DNA of 13,015 nt from Candidatus Microgenomates bacterium (GTDB lineage: Bacteria; Patescibacteria; Microgenomatia; JADHYG01): positions 1-13,015 of the forward strand of contig JADHYG010000027.1 of the NCBI GenBank assembly GCA_016782545.1, written 5' to 3'. The notes under the pieces were generated by a model. That model had not been told where the DNA came from. It saw nothing but the letters and a program-made list of their open reading frames with translations, and did no database searches. Positions 5,966-12,340 of this stretch are shown here, one piece after another (position 1 is the first letter of the stretch; each line of letters starts with the position of its first letter). Position numbers and translations under genes: made by a program.

Positions 5966-6826
5966 AAGTGGTTTAACTAAAAATGTTTTTTTAAAATCTT
6001 TTTTTAAAACTTGTTTTGCTAATTTTGCTTTTTCTAAATTATTAAAAATTCCAAAAACAGTTGAACCCTTACCGCTCATTAAACTTCCTAAAGCACCATA
6101 TCTTAACATCTGCTCTTTGATTTTTCTAATTAGAGGAAATTTTTTTAAAGTCCAAAGTTCAAAATCATTATGCAGATTTTGATTAATTTCTAAAAAATCT
6201 TGGTTATTAATCGCTTTAATTAAATTAGCTAAACTATTTTTATTTATTTTACCATATTCAACCCGCTGATAGGCCCATGGACTGGTGATAAAAAGATTAG
6301 GAAAACAAAGAACAATCAAGGTTTCTTTTGGCAGGGCTTTTAATTTTGTGAACTGGCCAGTTTCCTTGCCTCCTTGAATTTCCAACTTGACGCCACCCTG
6401 AAGCTGATAAGCAACATCCATGCCGATTTTTCTGGCTAGTCCTGTTAGCCTTTCCAAACTTAGACCCAAATCCCAAAGCTTATTTAAACCAATTAGAGTT
6501 TGAGCCGCGTCTGAACTGCCGCCACCCAATCCCGAACCAACAGGAATGTTTTTTTCAATGAAAATCTTCAGCCCTTTTTTAATTTTTGTTTGATTTTTAA
6601 CCAGCTCAACTACTTGATAAGCTAAATTATTTTTATCAGTGGGAATGTTTTGATCATTACAGTCAATCTCTATTTTGTTTCCATCTATTTCTTCTATCTT
6701 TAGCTCGTCAAACAAAGACACTTGTGTGTAAATAGTTTTTACCTCATGATAATGGCTGGGTAATTTTTTAAGAATAGAAAGGCCTAAATTAATTTTAGCC
6801 GGAGCTTTAAGAATAATTTTTCTCAT
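5933..6826 (-). CDS. ispE: 4-diphosphocytidyl-2-C-methyl-D-erythritol kinase, IspE
   Basis: This GHMP-family kinase phosphorylates CDP-methylerythritol with ATP, the fourth MEP step. It has 297 residues, slightly long for the family. Seen in order: APAKINLGL (8-16, with the conserved Lys), YHEVKTIYTQVSLFDEL (26-42), the ATP-binding glycine/serine loop PVGSGLGGGSSDAA (95-108), GMDVAYQLQGG (135-145, with the catalytic Asp at 137) and the C-terminal SGKGSTVFGIF (251-261). Residues 288-297 plus the stop come from a palindromic repeat, so the ancestral end was probably near residue 287. Its ATG overlaps the ispF stop (ATGA), indicating coupled translation. Confidence 0.96.
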   Translation of the reverse strand: MRKIILKAPAKINLGLSILKKLPSHYHEVKTIYTQVSLFDELKIEEIDGNKIEIDCNDQNIPTDKNNLAYQVVELVKNQTKIKKGLKIFIEKNIPVGSGLGGGSSDAAQTLIGLNKLWDLGLSLERLTGLARKIGMDVAYQLQGGVKLEIQGGKETGQFTKLKALPKETLIVLCFPNLFITSPWAYQRVEYGKINKNSLANLIKAINNQDFLEINQNLHNDFELWTLKKFPLIRKIKEQMLRYGALGSLMSGKGSTVFGIFNNLEKAKLAKQVLKKDFKKTFLVKPLCHSELDSESI

Positions 6827-7335
6827 TTAAAAAGTAAAACCGTGGAAAAAACTTGGATGCCTTTGCCTTTGCCAAAAACAGTTAAGTCCTGACCAGTGGT
6901 AAAAGCAATGCCAATGTCCTCTTTTTTAATTTCTAAAAGTTTGGCCAAGGATTTCTGCATTTTTTCTTGGTATTTTTCTAATTTTGGATTTTGTCCTTCA
7001 AGCATAATGGCCACATTGCCAACTTTAAATCCCTGATTTTTTACTTTTTGAAAAATAACTTTTAAAAATTCTTGGCTGTCAGTAATGCCTTTTTTAAACA
7101 TTGGCCCGGCCCAAGTATCCAGCGAGCCACCACCAATCGCGGTTGAAAGAGCATTGCAAAGAGAGTGAATAATTATGTCTCCATCCGAATCCGCCAAAGC
7201 ATAATAATCTTTACTAACCTCAACACCCCCAAGAATTAAGTTTTTTTTGTTTTTTCCGCCAGAGGCGGACCCCGCCCTGCGGGGAGTTTTTAATTTTATT
7301 CTGTGACTGTCAAGGCCAATGCCAATTCTAAACAT
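6823..7335 (-). CDS. ispF: 2-C-methyl-D-erythritol 2,4-cyclodiphosphate synthase, IspF
   Basis: The enzyme cyclises CDP-ME-2-phosphate to MEcPP, the fifth MEP step, normally as a trimer with zinc. The 170 residues retain the zinc ligands (D9 and H11 in GLDSH, H57 in DIIIHSL), the LILGGVEV strand (33-40) and VGNVAIMLEGQNPKL (105-119). It differs from textbook IspF in three ways. The FPDTDP-type loop is replaced by SLDTWAGPMFKKG (71-83). The conserved TTTEKLGF becomes TTGQDLTVF (146-154), losing the Glu. About 15 residues encoded by two hairpins (PRRAGSASGGK, 18-28) are inserted after the DxH motif. AAGGAG lies 5 bases before the ATG at 7335, which is preferred over a longer upstream start. It overlaps the end of ispD by 8 bases. 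Confidence 0.93.
   Translation of the reverse strand: MFRIGIGLDSHRIKLKTPRRAGSASGGKNKKNLILGGVEVSKDYYALADSDGDIIIHSLCNALSTAIGGGSLDTWAGPMFKKGITDSQEFLKVIFQKVKNQGFKVGNVAIMLEGQNPKLEKYQEKMQKSLAKLLEIKKEDIGIAFTTGQDLTVFGKGKGIQVFSTVLLFK
7255..7284. repeat. Double-hairpin insertion within ispF
   Basis: Two GC-rich hairpins lie back to back: TCCGCC-AGA-GGCGGA (7255-7269) and CCCCGC-CCT-GCGGGG (7270-7284). The block is far richer in GC than the surrounding AT-rich gene. It encodes TPRRAGSASGG in frame, at a loop where other IspF proteins have no such segment. Confidence 0.85.
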
Positions 7336-8026
7336 TCTTACTCCTTTTCTGTATTTTGAAAAGCTGTTCGACAATAATTAAGTCAGAGGGGATAGTAATC
7401 TTCATATTGGTCCAATCTCCTGGTACTATCTTTACTTTTATTCCTAATCTACTAACTAATTCACAATCATCCATACCATTAAATTCTTTGTCTTTAATTG
7501 CTTTTTCATAAGCTTTAAGAATAATTTCTCTTTGAAAAGCCTGCGGTGTTTGAGCAACCCATGTTTCTGATCGAGCCAAACATTCTTCAACATTAAAGTC
7601 TTGCCCTCGCTTAATACAAGTAAAGGGTCTGACAGCGGTAATTACTGCTTGATTTCTCTTCACTTTTTCAGCTATTTTATCAATTAACCATACTGGAACA
7701 AGGGGCCGGGCGCCATCGTGAACAAGAATAAAATCACCTTTGCTCATCTTTACGCCATTATAAGCAGAATGGTAACGCTGTTCACCGCCCTCAACCAACT
7801 TTATCCTTAGTCTTTCTTTTTTAAGAAGCTTCTCATATTTAAGAAGCTTCTCATAAATTTTTCTATCCTCTTTTCGAATCGAAATAACAATTTCGTCAAC
7901 CTGCTTTGCTTTATTAAACTGCTCCAGCGTTCTAATAAAAATAGGCTTACCTCCTAAATCAGCTAAAAGCTTGTTTCTGCCAAAACGAGAATGATTGCCG
8001 GCACAAGTAATAATTGCTGAAACCAT
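7328..8026 (-). CDS. ispD: 2-C-methyl-D-erythritol 4-phosphate cytidylyltransferase, IspD
   Basis: The enzyme couples CTP and MEP to give CDP-ME, the third MEP step. In 232 residues the nucleotidyltransferase features are clear: an N-terminal AIITCAGNHSRFGRNKLL (4-21; shortened relative to AAGxGxRxG but keeping Arg and Lys), EQRYHSAYNG (82-91), VHDGARPLV (102-110), TWVAQTPQAF (155-164), a DD motif (186-187) and NMKITIPSDL (207-216). The usual TDTIK after the active-site strand reads FTCIKR. Residues around 58-69 are a tandem duplication of a six-residue unit (YEKLLK). The ATG at 8026 overlaps the dxr stop by one base (TAATG), and the gene overlaps ispF by 8 bases, so translation is likely coupled. 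Confidence 0.94.
   Translation of the reverse strand: MVSAIITCAGNHSRFGRNKLLADLGGKPIFIRTLEQFNKAKQVDEIVISIRKEDRKIYEKLLKYEKLLKKERLRIKLVEGGEQRYHSAYNGVKMSKGDFILVHDGARPLVPVWLIDKIAEKVKRNQAVITAVRPFTCIKRGQDFNVEECLARSETWVAQTPQAFQREIILKAYEKAIKDKEFNGMDDCELVSRLGIKVKIVPGDWTNMKITIPSDLIIVEQLFKIQKRSKNV
7821..7855. repeat. 18-base tandem duplication in ispD
   Basis: TTAAGAAGCTTCTCATA occurs at 7821-7837 and again at 7839-7855, a period of 18 bases. It adds one six-residue copy (YEKLLK) to a helix without shifting the frame. The unit contains the palindrome AGAAGCTTCT. Confidence 0.85.
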
Positions 8027-9135
8027 TATTTTTTCTCCTTTTTAATTAATTTTTTGGCAAAATCCTGCCCCCATTGTTCTGCTTTAATTAATTGCTTTAA
8101 ATTAGGATTTTTAACCACTTGATGAGACTTCATAGTGGCCAGAATAATTCGATAAATATCAGTGAATTTTATTTTCTTATTAACAAAAGCGTCAACCGCT
8201 GTTTTGTCAGCGCCGTGTAAAACCGCCGGCATGGTACCGCCGGCTTTTAAAGCCTGATAACCAAGTTGCAAGCAGGGAAATTTGTCAAAAGGCGGCTTTG
8301 CAAAAGTCATTTTTTTGCCAACCAAATCAACATATGAGCTGACCTTTGTTTTTTTTCTGTTGGGATAAAAAAGCGCATATTGAAGATAGCGCCTCATATC
8401 AGGAGAGCCTAACTCTGTCATGATTGATCCATCCACAAACTCTACCAAAGAATGACAAAGATATTCGGGATGAACCACGACTTTTATTTGCTTTGGCGCA
8501 ACGTTAAACAACCACTTGGCTTCAATAATTTCAAAAGTTTTATTGATACAGCTGGCGCTGTCCACGGCAATTTTTTGCCCCATGCTCCAGGCCGGCCGAT
8601 TAAAAACATCTTTAATGGTCACTTTTTCCAACTGACTTTTATTCATCTTGGCAATTGGACCCTTGCCCATGGTTAAAATCAATTGTTTGATTTCTTTACT
8701 TTTGCCTGAATGTAAAGATTGAAAAAGAGCTGAATGTTCACTATCTAAAGGAATAAGCTGAGCTTGATGTTTTTTTACTTGCTTCATCACCAATTCGCCA
8801 GCAATCACTAAAACTTCTTTAGTTGCTAAAGCGATATTTTTCCCTGCTTTAATGGCCGCTAAAGTCGGCGCCAGTCCGGCCAAGCCAACCACAGCCACGA
8901 CGACCATTTCCACTTCAGGATGAGTGGCCACTTTAATCACACCTTTTTCACCGTCCTTTTGAGCAATAGCAATTATTTGAGGTTTAAATTTTTTTACTTG
9001 CTGATTAAATTTTGCTGATTGATGACCACAGGCTAAACCAACCACTTCAAACTCCTGAGGATAACTTTTGACAACCTCTAAGGCTTGAGAGCCGACTTGA
9101 CCGGTTGAACCTAAAATAGCAATTTTTTTGGTCAT
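8026..9135 (-). CDS. dxr: 1-deoxy-D-xylulose 5-phosphate reductoisomerase, Dxr (IspC)
   Basis: This NADPH-dependent enzyme converts DXP to MEP, the first committed step. The 369 residues contain the dinucleotide motif GSTGQVGSQ (9-17), ATKEVLV (104-110), the metal-site PLDSEHSALFQ (129-139, with D131 and E133), WSMGQKIAVDSAS (183-195), INKTFEIIEAKWLF (197-210, with E202 as third metal ligand), VEFVDGSIMTELGSPDMR (231-248) and AGGTMPAVLHGADKTAVDAF (298-317). Some usually conserved positions differ: the SGGPF turn reads GKGPI (157-161), HPxWSMG reads RPAWSMG (180-186), and LNAANE reads LHGADK. It is a little shorter than typical. It shares one base with the ispH stop and one with the ispD start. 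The fold and metal site look intact, so activity is likely. Confidence 0.95.
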   Translation of the reverse strand: MTKKIAILGSTGQVGSQALEVVKSYPQEFEVVGLACGHQSAKFNQQVKKFKPQIIAIAQKDGEKGVIKVATHPEVEMVVVAVVGLAGLAPTLAAIKAGKNIALATKEVLVIAGELVMKQVKKHQAQLIPLDSEHSALFQSLHSGKSKEIKQLILTMGKGPIAKMNKSQLEKVTIKDVFNRPAWSMGQKIAVDSASCINKTFEIIEAKWLFNVAPKQIKVVVHPEYLCHSLVEFVDGSIMTELGSPDMRRYLQYALFYPNRKKTKVSSYVDLVGKKMTFAKPPFDKFPCLQLGYQALKAGGTMPAVLHGADKTAVDAFVNKKIKFTDIYRIILATMKSHQVVKNPNLKQLIKAEQWGQDFAKKLIKKEKK

Positions 9136-9998
9136 TAAAAACTCCTTATCCTTTCAATTACTTTTTCTAACAGCCATTCTGGCGTGCTCGCCCCAGAACT
9201 AACCGCTATTTTTTCTATTCCTTGAAACCAGTCTGGATTTAATTCTTCAGCAGTATCAACAATATAGGCTTTTGCTCCAGTAATTTCCGCCACTTCTTTC
9301 AAACGATTGGAGTTTGAACTGGTGGGCGAACCAACAATAACAACAAAGCCTATTTTTTTAGCCAGCTGAATAACAGCTTGTTGTCTTTGTGTTGTGGCTA
9401 AACAAATATGAGGTTTAATTGTCAATTTGGGGTATTTTTCTTTTAATTGAGTAAGTTTTTGTTCTGTTTCTAAGATTGAAAGCGTTGTCTGGGTTAAAAC
9501 AACTGTTTTCTCTGGCTCTGTTATTTTTACTTTATCCAATTCTTTTAAGGTTGTTAAAGTCACTGCTTCTGGCGCCTCACCAGCCACACCTACGGCTTCA
9601 TGATGATCTTTTTTACTGGCAATGTAAAGAATTTTTTTACCCTCACTGGCCAGTTGTTTAACTTCTCGATGCGCTTGAAGCACCAAAGGACAAGTGGCGT
9701 CAACAATATTCAAACCTTGCTCTCGAGCTTTTTTATAAGTTAATGGCAATTCACCATGCGCTCTAATCACTACTGTTGCTCCTTGAGGAATTTCATCCAG
9801 GCTATAAACAGTTTTAACACCATATTCTTTTTCTAACCAATCAACAACATGTTGATTGTGAACAACTTCTCCTAAAAGATAAGTTTGGCTGGGATGTTTT
9901 TTTGCTGTTTCTTGAGCAATACGAATCGCCGCTTTAACTCCAAATCTGTCATTACCACAATAACCATGAGGCTCAGCCATAATTATTTTTTTTGCCAT
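9135..9998 (-). CDS. ispH: 4-hydroxy-3-methylbut-2-enyl diphosphate reductase, IspH/LytB
   Basis: This iron-sulfur enzyme reduces HMBPP to IPP and DMAPP, the last MEP step. The 287 residues have three cluster cysteines (C14 in GYCGND, C103 in DATCPLV, C199 in ICLATTQRQ). Substrate residues are also present: H47 (VVHN), H81 (RAHGE), E134 (DHHEAVG), TQTTLS (169-174), SSNSNRL (227-233) and SSGAST (267-272). Two motifs depart from the common form: GFCAGV reads GYCGNDRFGV, and GHPE reads DHHE. Length is slightly below the usual 300-320. It is the first isoprenoid gene of the run, and its ATG overlaps the stop of the membrane protein upstream by one base (TAATG). Confidence 0.95.
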   Translation of the reverse strand: MAKKIIMAEPHGYCGNDRFGVKAAIRIAQETAKKHPSQTYLLGEVVHNQHVVDWLEKEYGVKTVYSLDEIPQGATVVIRAHGELPLTYKKAREQGLNIVDATCPLVLQAHREVKQLASEGKKILYIASKKDHHEAVGVAGEAPEAVTLTTLKELDKVKITEPEKTVVLTQTTLSILETEQKLTQLKEKYPKLTIKPHICLATTQRQQAVIQLAKKIGFVVIVGSPTSSNSNRLKEVAEITGAKAYIVDTAEELNPDWFQGIEKIAVSSGASTPEWLLEKVIERIRSF

Positions 9999-10345
9999 TA
10001 TTTATTTCCTTTTTTTAACCTAATAATCTTAACCAACCAGTAGCATAAATAGAGAAAAATAAAAAGAGTCCAAATAACTAATCCTGTTAACAGAGTTTTA
10101 GCCAACCAGCCCCATTGATGAGGGGCGCGAATTAAAAATCGAGCCACAATAATAAAAGCTAAACCAGCCATAAAAGTGTAAAGAGGCAAGCCAAAAATTA
10201 AAGTTGCTTGTGATTTGTCTTTTTCTCTTAAGATTACTCTTAAAGTTTTAAAGGGATGAATAGCTAAACCAAGAAGATTACGAAGAAAAAGGTAGCCTTC
10301 CTTGATAAAAAGAAGAATTGAAAATTTGGTGATTTTCTTTAGCAT
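9998..10345 (-). CDS. Small two-helix membrane protein, possible partner of the sigma factor
   Basis: I do not recognise a family. The 115 residues begin with a basic, partly hydrophobic segment (1-45, with many K and R), then two membrane helices (about 47-71 and 80-108) and a basic tail (RLKKGNK). The chosen ATG at 10345 lies inside the sigma gene, giving a 68-base overlap in another frame. A TTG at 10390 would be longer still. No ribosome site is evident, so coupled translation is probable. Its position directly after an ECF-type sigma gene is where membrane anti-sigma factors are usually found, but I see no zinc-binding anti-sigma motif (HxxxCxxC). The anti-sigma role is inference from position alone. 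Confidence 0.65.
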   Translation of the reverse strand: MLKKITKFSILLFIKEGYLFLRNLLGLAIHPFKTLRVILREKDKSQATLIFGLPLYTFMAGLAFIIVARFLIRAPHQWGWLAKTLLTGLVIWTLFIFLYLCYWLVKIIRLKKGNK

Positions 10346-10880
10346 ATTGTTTTTGAAAAGCAATTCTGGCTCGAAAAAGCTTGGATTCAACTGCTTTAAA
10401 AGTCATGTTTAGTTCTTTGGCAATTTGAGCCACAGAACAACCCTCAATATACTTTAGTCGTAAAATCTGGCCATATCCTTCGCTCAGCTTTTTAAAAACA
10501 AGTCTTATTTGTTTTTTAATTTCTTTTTTCATTAGTTTTTCTTCTGGTCCCAAAGCCTGACCAGCTAACCCTTCTAAAATCGGCAAACGGGAAAAAAGAA
10601 TAGTTTTAATTTTCTTTTTCCGATAAAAATCAGCCACTTCGTGTTTAGCAATGGCGCCAAGCCAAGTATAAAGTGAGGAGCGGGCAGAAAAAAGAGGCAA
10701 AGAATCCATGGCAGAAATAAGCGTGTCCTGCAAAATTTCTTCGCCATCAGCTGGATCACTGATTTTTAAAAGAATAAAATTAAGCAGTTTTTGGGAGTAT
10801 TTTTTAAAAAAATACTCGGCTGCTTTTTTATCTCCGGCTAGAATTTTGTTAACTAATTGTCTGTCATCTTTAACATGCAT
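10278..10880 (-). CDS. ECF-type RNA polymerase sigma factor
   Basis: The 200 residues form two helical domains. Region 2 spans about 18-90 (AAEYFFKKYSQKLLNF, DPADGEEILQDTLISAM, SSLYTWLGAIAKHEVADFYRKKK), and region 4 about 126-176 (FKKLSEGYGQILRLKYIEG, then the helix-turn-helix CSVAQIAKELNMTFKAVESKL and FRAR). There is no region 1.1 or 3, as in ECF sigmas. The linker is about 35 residues. The start is either the ATG at 10880, with GGGTG about 6 bases upstream, or a GTG at 10889. It heads the run leading into the MEP genes and overlaps the membrane-protein gene by 68 bases. It may control its own operon, but no target promoter can be proved here. Confidence 0.9.
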   Translation of the reverse strand: MHVKDDRQLVNKILAGDKKAAEYFFKKYSQKLLNFILLKISDPADGEEILQDTLISAMDSLPLFSARSSLYTWLGAIAKHEVADFYRKKKIKTILFSRLPILEGLAGQALGPEEKLMKKEIKKQIRLVFKKLSEGYGQILRLKYIEGCSVAQIAKELNMTFKAVESKLFRARIAFQKQYAKENHQIFNSSFYQGRLPFSS

Positions 10881-10891
10881 ATCAATCACCC

Positions 10892-10966
10892 ATGGTTATA
10901 TGGCTAGATGGCTATATAGTTAACTAATTATATGACTAACCATTTGACCATGTAGCCATATAGCCA
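10892..10966. repeat. 8-base periodic repeat forming an inverted repeat
   Basis: On the plus strand, units of the form ATGGNTAN run to a GTTAAC centre near 10919-10924, after which they appear as CCATNTAN, the reverse-complement form. The block can fold into one long imperfect hairpin. It fills the spacer between the fni stop and the sigma start and shares its unit with 1241-1310. A TATAAT on the minus strand at 10932-10927 lies 46 bases before the sigma ATG, but no good -35 is seen, so it is only a weak promoter candidate. Confidence 0.7.
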
Positions 10967-10992
10967 TTTTCTTTCTTAAACCATATAGCTAT

Positions 10993-12150
10993 TTAACAAT
11001 TTAACAATTGAATTTTTCTTAACTCTTCTATCTTCTTCACTCCCACACAAAACATGGTTAATTTTAATTCATAAATTAATTTTTGTAAAACTTTTTCCAC
11101 TTCTTTTTCATTTTGCTGAGCTGGTTTTAAAAAAGGCAAACCAAGACCAACCAAATCTGCTCCCAAAACAATGGCTTTGGCAATTTCAATTCCATTTCTA
11201 ATCCCACCCGAAGCAATGACTTTTAGACCGTTAATCTTCTTGCATTCAATGAGTGAATCTACTGTCTTAATTCCCCAGTTTCTGAACCTCGAACCTCGAA
11301 CCTCGAACCTCGAACCAGAAGCGCATCGCGCTTCTATCTCTGCCCATGAAGTGCCGCCGGCGCCGGCAATGTCAATAATTTTAACACCAGCATTATATAG
11401 TTTTTTTGCTGTTTGATAAGAAATTCCATTACCAACTTCTTTAACAATGATCGGAAAATTAACTGCCTTAACAAGTTGTTTGATTTTATTTAAAAGCCCT
11501 TTAAAATTTGTTTCTCCGTCTTTTTGAAGCGCTTCTTGAAGAGGATTTAAGTGTAGAATCAAGCCATCGGCTTTAATCATGGCTACGGCTCTTTTTGCTT
11601 CTTCTGCTCCAAATCCATAATTAAGCTGAATAGCACCAAAATTAGCAAAAAGCAGTATGTCCGGCGCCACATTTCTCAATTGAAAAGAGTTAATGATTTC
11701 TTTACTTCTTAGTCTCAATTCTTTAAAATTGGCACGCGATCGCTTGTCCAAATTAAATGATTGTTTTTGAAAATTTGGAGATTTTAGATCTTTTAGATCA
11801 TCGTCTTGCTTATAATCATTTTGTTCTTTATGCTTGAAGTCTTGAGGCTGTAACGCTACGCGTTGCGATCCTACTCCCATGGCAACGCCAGTTTTCTGAG
11901 CGGCTTTAGCCAAATTCTGATTAATCATACCTGCGCTCGCTGTCCCGCCAGTCATTGAAGAAATTAAAATTGGAGCAAAAAGTTTTTTTCCTAAAAAATT
12001 TATTGAGGTGTCAATCTCAGCAAAATCAATTTCCGGCAAAGCCTGATGAACAAACTGATATTTTTCAAAGCCATTAAAAACATCCATCCCCACATCTTCT
12101 TCTAAACAAACTTCTAGTTGTTTGTCTTTTTTCTTTGCTAAATTCTTCAT
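10993..12150 (-). CDS. fni: Isopentenyl-diphosphate delta-isomerase, type II (FMN-dependent)
   Basis: The enzyme interconverts IPP and DMAPP using reduced FMN. In 385 residues (usual about 340-350) the TIM-barrel signatures are present: SSMTGGT (64-70), GVGSQRVAL (92-100), LHLNPLQEALQKDGETNF (199-216), VKEVGNGIS (236-243), AGAGGTSWAEIE (262-273) and ASGGIRNG (313-320) followed by AKAIVLGADLVG. Two lineage-specific segments explain the extra length: about 45 residues of charged sequence after the SQRVAL motif (about 101-152), and a hairpin plus 7-base repeat encoding EARCASGSRFEVRGSRF (273-289). The C-terminal LLNC overlaps an AACAATTT-type repeat. No ribosome site precedes the ATG. It lies upstream of the MEP run on the same strand and would balance the IPP/DMAPP output of IspH. 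Confidence 0.94.
   Translation of the reverse strand: MKNLAKKKDKQLEVCLEEDVGMDVFNGFEKYQFVHQALPEIDFAEIDTSINFLGKKLFAPILISSMTGGTASAGMINQNLAKAAQKTGVAMGVGSQRVALQPQDFKHKEQNDYKQDDDLKDLKSPNFQKQSFNLDKRSRANFKELRLRSKEIINSFQLRNVAPDILLFANFGAIQLNYGFGAEEAKRAVAMIKADGLILHLNPLQEALQKDGETNFKGLLNKIKQLVKAVNFPIIVKEVGNGISYQTAKKLYNAGVKIIDIAGAGGTSWAEIEARCASGSRFEVRGSRFRNWGIKTVDSLIECKKINGLKVIASGGIRNGIEIAKAIVLGADLVGLGLPFLKPAQQNEKEVEKVLQKLIYELKLTMFCVGVKKIEELRKIQLLNC
11284..11335. repeat. 7-base tandem array plus hairpin inside fni
   Basis: GAACCTC is repeated 4.7 times (11284-11316), directly joined to a perfect 8-bp hairpin, AGAAGCGC-ATC-GCGCTTCT (11317-11335). In the gene it encodes EARCAS and two copies of GSRF within a loop after the FMN-binding AGAGGTSWA motif. 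The frame is kept. Confidence 0.9.
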
Positions 12151-12340
12151 AAGTTTTTAATTTTAAATTGCCTGCCCGCATGCTTCCGCGAAGCGTGGCT
12201 GGCGGGTCGTTTTTAATTTTTAGTTTTTCATTTTTAGTTTGTCTTATTATATCTTATTTGACGCTTCGACTCCACTCAGCGTAAACCTAAAACACATTGA
12301 GAGTTGACAAATGTTCATCTTCTACTCTAAACTAAAATTA
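12151..12340. promoter_or_regulatory. Divergent intergenic region between fni and a pilin gene
   Basis: On the minus strand, TATAAT at 12251-12246 with a poor -35 (TGGAGT, 17-base spacing) would give fni a leader of roughly 90 bases. A TAAAAT 9 bases before its ATG is an alternative. The leader contains an imperfect palindrome (12175-12206: CCCGC and GCGGG enclosing GCTTC-CGC-GAAGC) and T-rich low-complexity sequence at 12209-12240. A second small inverted repeat, ACGCT/AGCGT, lies at 12261-12282. On the plus strand, TTGACA at 12304-12309 and TAAACT at 12328-12333 (18-base spacing) precede the pilin ATG by 7 bases. Confidence 0.5.

Noticed and set aside
11284..11316. Possible CRISPR-like array
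   Set aside because: The 7-base units follow each other with no spacers and lie inside a coding gene. It is a microsatellite.
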